Assembly: GCA_964507185.1 (NCBI GenBank)
Contig: CAZDOY010000081.1
Coordinates: forward strand, 1-9,390
Reading direction: 5' to 3'
DNA: 9,390 nucleotides
Source: CAVRTJ01 sp964507185
GTDB lineage: Bacteria > Acidobacteriota > UBA4820 > DSQY01
The position numbers and the translations under genes are program-made. Positions 6,735 to 9,390 of the stretch are shown here, piece by piece; the stretch's first letter is position 1; each line of letters begins with the position of its first letter. The notes beneath the pieces were generated by a model, which saw only the letters and a list, made by a program, of their open reading frames with translations, did no database searches and was not told the origin of the DNA.

Positions 6735-7955
6735 TCACCCGTCCTCGGACCGGAGGCGCTTGACCACGACGATCGTCCGATCGTCCGTGTACGGACCGCC
6801 CTCGGAGAAGCGCGTCACCTCCCCCAGCAGGCCCTCGATCAGCTCCCTGGCACTCATCTGGTCCAGGTTCCGGCGCACGTAGTCCAGGGCCCTGCTTTCT
6901 CCGAATTCCTCTCCTTCGACGGTCTGCGCCTCGGTGATGCCGTCCGTGTAAAGGAAGAGACAGTCGCCGGGTTCCATGCGGAAGAACCCTCGCTGGTAGG
7001 TGGGGTCGGACGTGGGCCCCAGAACGATCCCACCCTCGGACATGGGGTAGAAACGGTCCTTCTTGGTCCGGAAGTAGTACGGGGTGATGTGGCCCGCGTT
7101 GCAGTAGATGAAATGTCCGCTCGCCTCGAGTTCGCCGTAGAAGAGGGACACGAACCGCGAGGTCAGCCTGGAACCGTGGATGACCTGATTGAGCTTCTCG
7201 AAGAGCTTGATCATCTTGTGGTCTTCGCTGATTCCCACCCGCAGGCCGATGATGACGTCCCGCGCCTGAAGGGCGGCCGGAAGTCCGTGGCCCGTCGCGT
7301 CCCCGATGGCGACGCCGAGCACCTTGGGGTTGATCCTGATGAAGTCGTACACATCCCCGCCGACCACCTCGGCCGGTCGCGAAAAAGCCGCCACGTCGTA
7401 GCCTGGGAACTCGACGCTTTCACCGGGCAGGAGAGACATCTGGATCTGCTGGCTCTGGAGGATGATGGATTCCAGCTTATCCTTGGCCAGTTTGAGGTTG
7501 ATCGCATGGCGGATGCTCGACAGCGCAAAGAGGGCGTCGTCCTCGGGGGCCGGGCGATCGGGTCGGATGCTGAAGGCGATAACATGACTGTCTCCGGCCC
7601 CCACCGTTATGGCCGCGAACCGCTCGACGCCGAGCCGTTTCTCCAGGTCCGGATCCACACCCTGGCTTTCCAGATCCATGTAGACGATCCCCTTCCGCCG
7701 AAGCAGTACGATGGGGGGATAGTTCTTGGAAATGCTGAAACCCAGCGGGGCGTTATTTCCGCTTCCGAACTTGGACTCGAGGCTGTATTGTCCCTCGTCG
7801 GACACATAGAGCCTCGCTCCCGAAAAGCCGAAGTCCTCTTCAAAGTCCTCCAGGATGCTTTCGATGATCAGTCCGAGGGTAAGGGTGTTGCTCTCGCGGT
7901 CTTCGATCGCCACCACGTGACTCTCGACTTTTTTGAACAGCGCTCTGAAGTCCAT
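6735..7955 (-). CDS. PP2C-family SpoIIE/RsbU-type serine phosphatase with N-terminal GAF-like sensor
   Basis: This 406-aa protein is a predicted metal-dependent serine/threonine phosphatase. Residues about 1-150 look like a GAF-type sensor (LIIESILEDFEEDFGFSGARLYV, later SIRHAINLKL). A helical linker follows at about 150-178, ending QMSLLPG, the usual SpoIIE-family junction. The catalytic domain shows the metal-binding aspartates: D201 and D204 in GGDVYDF, D219 in IGDATGHG, D338 in YTDGITEA and D391-D392 in TDDRT; CNAGH at 285-289 is also typical. Family members dephosphorylate STAS-type anti-anti-sigma factors in partner-switching pathways. No partner kinase or STAS gene is visible here. The start at 7955 is chosen because a purine-rich stretch with GAGG (7960-7963) precedes it. 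An in-frame ATG at 8009 would add 18 residues lacking family character, and it has a weak AGGA upstream. Confidence 0.92.
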   Translation of the reverse strand: MDFRALFKKVESHVVAIEDRESNTLTLGLIIESILEDFEEDFGFSGARLYVSDEGQYSLESKFGSGNNAPLGFSISKNYPPIVLLRRKGIVYMDLESQGVDPDLEKRLGVERFAAITVGAGDSHVIAFSIRPDRPAPEDDALFALSSIRHAINLKLAKDKLESIILQSQQIQMSLLPGESVEFPGYDVAAFSRPAEVVGGDVYDFIRINPKVLGVAIGDATGHGLPAALQARDVIIGLRVGISEDHKMIKLFEKLNQVIHGSRLTSRFVSLFYGELEASGHFIYCNAGHITPYYFRTKKDRFYPMSEGGIVLGPTSDPTYQRGFFRMEPGDCLFLYTDGITEAQTVEGEEFGESRALDYVRRNLDQMSARELIEGLLGEVTRFSEGGPYTDDRTIVVVKRLRSEDG

Positions 7956-8228
7956 TCTGCCTCGCTCTCCTCTCGGAGCTGACAACAGGGGTCTATGGTC
8001 CGGGTCCATTGCTAAATCCTATGCTACACCTCAACCTGCGTGGAAACCATCCGTCTGGTCACTGGACGACCGTCCGGGACGAGTGATGCCGTGAATACAA
8101 TGGAGGTCGCCATCCGTCCGGCCGGGCAGACACGCCGGGAATTCGGAAGCCGCCACGAACGGCAGGCGGATGAAAATCATGGGAAGGTCGAGCAAGGGAG
8201 TGAGAAGTTGGAGGTTCGAGTGTACGGA

Positions 8229-8246
8229 TGTCCTGAATTCCGGACA
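8229..8246. promoter_or_regulatory. 18-bp near-palindrome TGTCC-N-GAATTC-N-GGACA
   Basis: Sixteen of eighteen bases are symmetric about the centre between 8237 and 8238; only the T at 8234 and C at 8241 do not pair. Its size suits a dimeric regulator, and it lies about 200 bp upstream of the DUF3300 start. The regulator is unknown. Confidence 0.4.
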
Positions 8247-8286
8247 CCTGAAAAGGACGCGCGGGGATCCGGCACGGTTCTCCAAC

Positions 8287-8302
8287 TGTGCGGCGTATCA
8301 CA
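8287..8302. promoter_or_regulatory. Candidate CRP/FNR-superfamily binding site
   Basis: TGTGC-N6-TCACA differs from the CRP consensus TGTGA-N6-TCACA at one of ten positions. Its centre would be about 50 bp upstream of the transcription start predicted from the promoter candidate just downstream, a position from which such activators often work. Short sites of this kind also occur by chance. Confidence 0.35.
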
Positions 8303-8311
8303 CCGTTGGGC

Positions 8312-8340
8312 TTGAATTCGGGCCCTCCGCGCGCCATGAT
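8312..8340 (+). promoter_or_regulatory. Weak sigma-70-like promoter candidate for the DUF3300 gene
   Basis: TTGAAT (8312-8317) and CATGAT (8335-8340) are separated by 17 nt, with four of six consensus bases in each box. This would give a leader of about 85 nt to the ATG at 8432. It is the best match seen in the region but not compelling. Confidence 0.3.
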
Positions 8341-8431
8341 TTCCACTTCGCCGCCGACCCTCGGCATGGCGATTGCTAGATATGGGACATGGCCCCGTTC
8401 GTTGAAGGGTGGCCGGAAAGGAGCGACAGAG

Positions 8432-9390
8432 ATGAAAAACCTCCGCTTTCTGCTCATGGTTTCGGTCGCATTTGGCCTGTTAACGGGTGGGCTCTCCTTC
8501 CATGCACAGGGAAGCCTTTATTCGCGGGACCAGATCGACCAGATGGTGGCGCCCATCGCGCTCTACCCCGACGCGTTGATGAGCCAGGTTCTGATGGCGG
8601 CGACCTTCCCCGAACAGGTGACGGAGGCCGACCAATGGGTTCAGGCCAACCCCGGTCTGACCGGCAAGGAACTGGACAACGCGCTGTCGACGGCGACGTG
8701 GGACCCCAGCATCATCGCCCTCTGCAAGTTCCCCACCGTCCTGGACAGGATGGCGAACAACATCAAGTGGACCAGCGACCTCGGCAACGCCTTCCTCAAC
8801 CAGAAGGCGGACGTCATGGACGCCGTTCAGACCCTTCGGAGCGCGGCCTACCGGGAGGGCACGCTGAAGACAACGCCGCAACAGCGCGTGGTGGTGCAGG
8901 ACCAGGCCATCGTGATCCAGCCCTACACGCCGGACGTGGTCTACGTCCCGGCCTACCAGCCGGCCGTGGTCTACGGCCCGGTCTGGAACTACCCAACCTA
9001 CTACTATCCAGACGTGTGGGTGTCACCGGGCGCCTCCTTCGTCAACGGATTCTTCTGGGGCCTCGGGTTCACCGTGGGCAACGTCCTGTTCGGCGGGTGC
9101 GACTGGTACCATCACGACGTATACGTGAACAACACCGTCATTTATAACAACTCCATCTTCCACAACTCGCCCTACTACCGCCACGGGCATTGGGGAAGAG
9201 GTGGCCACGGCCGCCACCCCTGGGTACGCCACGCGGAGAGAGCGGCCTACGTGCGGGGAAGCCATCGCGCACCTTACGGCGGCAGAAGCCACGGCCGAAT
9301 CCACGGTATTCACAGCGGACCGCGGGGCGCATACGCCGGCCGGAACAACCGGGTGGGCAGACACGGCCCCGCAGGCTCCCGGAGCACCCG
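8432..9390 (+). CDS. DUF3300 domain exported protein, 3' end missing
   Basis: The first 319 codons are present and the frame is open to the window edge. Residues 1-25 are a signal peptide (MKNLRFLLMVSVAFGLL... with cleavage likely after FHA, before Q26). From about residue 34 the protein matches DUF3300 as I know it: QIDQMVAPIALYPDALMSQV, then QWVQANPGLTGKEL, WDPSIIALCKFPTVLDRM, QKADVMDAVQTLR, and PDVVYVPAYQPAVVYGP near 166-182. The domain closes near 235 after FGGCDWYHHDVYVNN. The visible tail from about 248 is rich in His, Gly, Arg and Tyr (RHGHWGRGGHGRH and similar). The function of DUF3300 is not established; signal and low-complexity tail suggest an envelope or secreted protein. AGGAG lies 8 nt before the ATG. 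The gene is divergent from the phosphatase; no operon partner is visible. Confidence 0.88.
   Translation, partial: MKNLRFLLMVSVAFGLLTGGLSFHAQGSLYSRDQIDQMVAPIALYPDALMSQVLMAATFPEQVTEADQWVQANPGLTGKELDNALSTATWDPSIIALCKFPTVLDRMANNIKWTSDLGNAFLNQKADVMDAVQTLRSAAYREGTLKTTPQQRVVVQDQAIVIQPYTPDVVYVPAYQPAVVYGPVWNYPTYYYPDVWVSPGASFVNGFFWGLGFTVGNVLFGGCDWYHHDVYVNNTVIYNNSIFHNSPYYRHGHWGRGGHGRHPWVRHAERAAYVRGSHRAPYGGRSHGRIHGIHSGPRGAYAGRNNRVGRHGPAGSRST

Larger units (their letters stand above)
8010..8431. other. Intergenic region between the phosphatase and the DUF3300 gene
   Basis: This 422-bp stretch separates two divergent genes. The short open frames in it on both strands show no family resemblance, no good ribosome-binding sites and overlap each other. 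It contains an 18-bp near-palindrome (8229-8246), a CRP-like site (8287-8302) and a weak promoter candidate for the DUF3300 gene (8312-8340). It also has three GAATTC sites (8139, 8235, 8314). A small RNA cannot be excluded. Confidence 0.55.

Noticed and set aside
7089..7982. 297-codon plus-strand open frame opposite the phosphatase
   Set aside because: It is antisense to a clearly conserved PP2C domain and reads as low-character shadow sequence.
8139..8319. Three GAATTC sites within 180 bp
   Set aside because: One belongs to the near-palindrome; the others have different flanks and no regular spacing, so this is probably chance.
8031..8457. Short open frames in the phosphatase-DUF3300 gap (minus 8031-8285 and 8059-8457, plus 8040-8315 and 8170-8379)
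   Set aside because: They overlap each other on both strands, lack clear ribosome-binding sites and show no family resemblance.
8389..9147. 252-codon plus-strand open frame overlapping the DUF3300 gene
   Set aside because: The frame beginning at 8432 gives a signal peptide and DUF3300 motifs; this one gives Arg/Gly/Pro-rich sequence without a domain.
1..9390. CRISPR array, insertion sequence, tRNA or rRNA
   Set aside because: No regularly spaced repeats, transposase motifs, terminal inverted repeats or recognisable RNA-gene sequences were seen.

Overview
The window is GC-rich bacterial DNA, roughly 60-65% GC by eye. It comes from a Gram-negative (diderm) organism: it encodes a LolA-like periplasmic protein, a LolCDE-type ABC transporter and an exported protein that looks like an outer-membrane barrel. 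A ferredoxin-type aldo/keto reductase and a SpoIIE-type phosphatase would fit an environmental bacterium, but no gene here fixes the phylum.

Left half (1-5228, minus strand): one tightly packed operon, transcribed right to left. The order is a TetR regulator, a LolA-like exported protein, two paralogous LolC/LolE-type permeases, a LolD-type ATPase, and a predicted outer-membrane beta-barrel that runs off the left edge. Most neighbouring genes overlap by 4 nt (ATGA), and the last pair by 17 nt. In front of tetR is a TTGACA-N17-TAAGTT promoter. A perfect 30-bp palindrome abuts its -10 box and covers the expected transcription start, so the operon is probably self-repressed by its first gene. 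Together the genes could form a dedicated envelope route (extraction pump, periplasmic carrier, outer-membrane acceptor) for an unknown hydrophobic cargo. This is the strongest lead in the window.

Middle (5229-6734): about 300 bp of non-coding DNA precedes a plus-strand aldo/keto reductase. That protein has a complete catalytic tetrad and a C-terminal domain with two four-cysteine iron-sulfur motifs.

Right half (6735-9390): a minus-strand PP2C/SpoIIE phosphatase with an N-terminal GAF-like sensor region converges on the reductase. A 422-bp non-coding region separates it from a divergent plus-strand DUF3300 gene, which is cut by the right edge. That region holds an 18-bp near-palindrome, a CRP-like site and a weak promoter candidate. 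Both genes cut by the window edges were translated by hand from the sequence.
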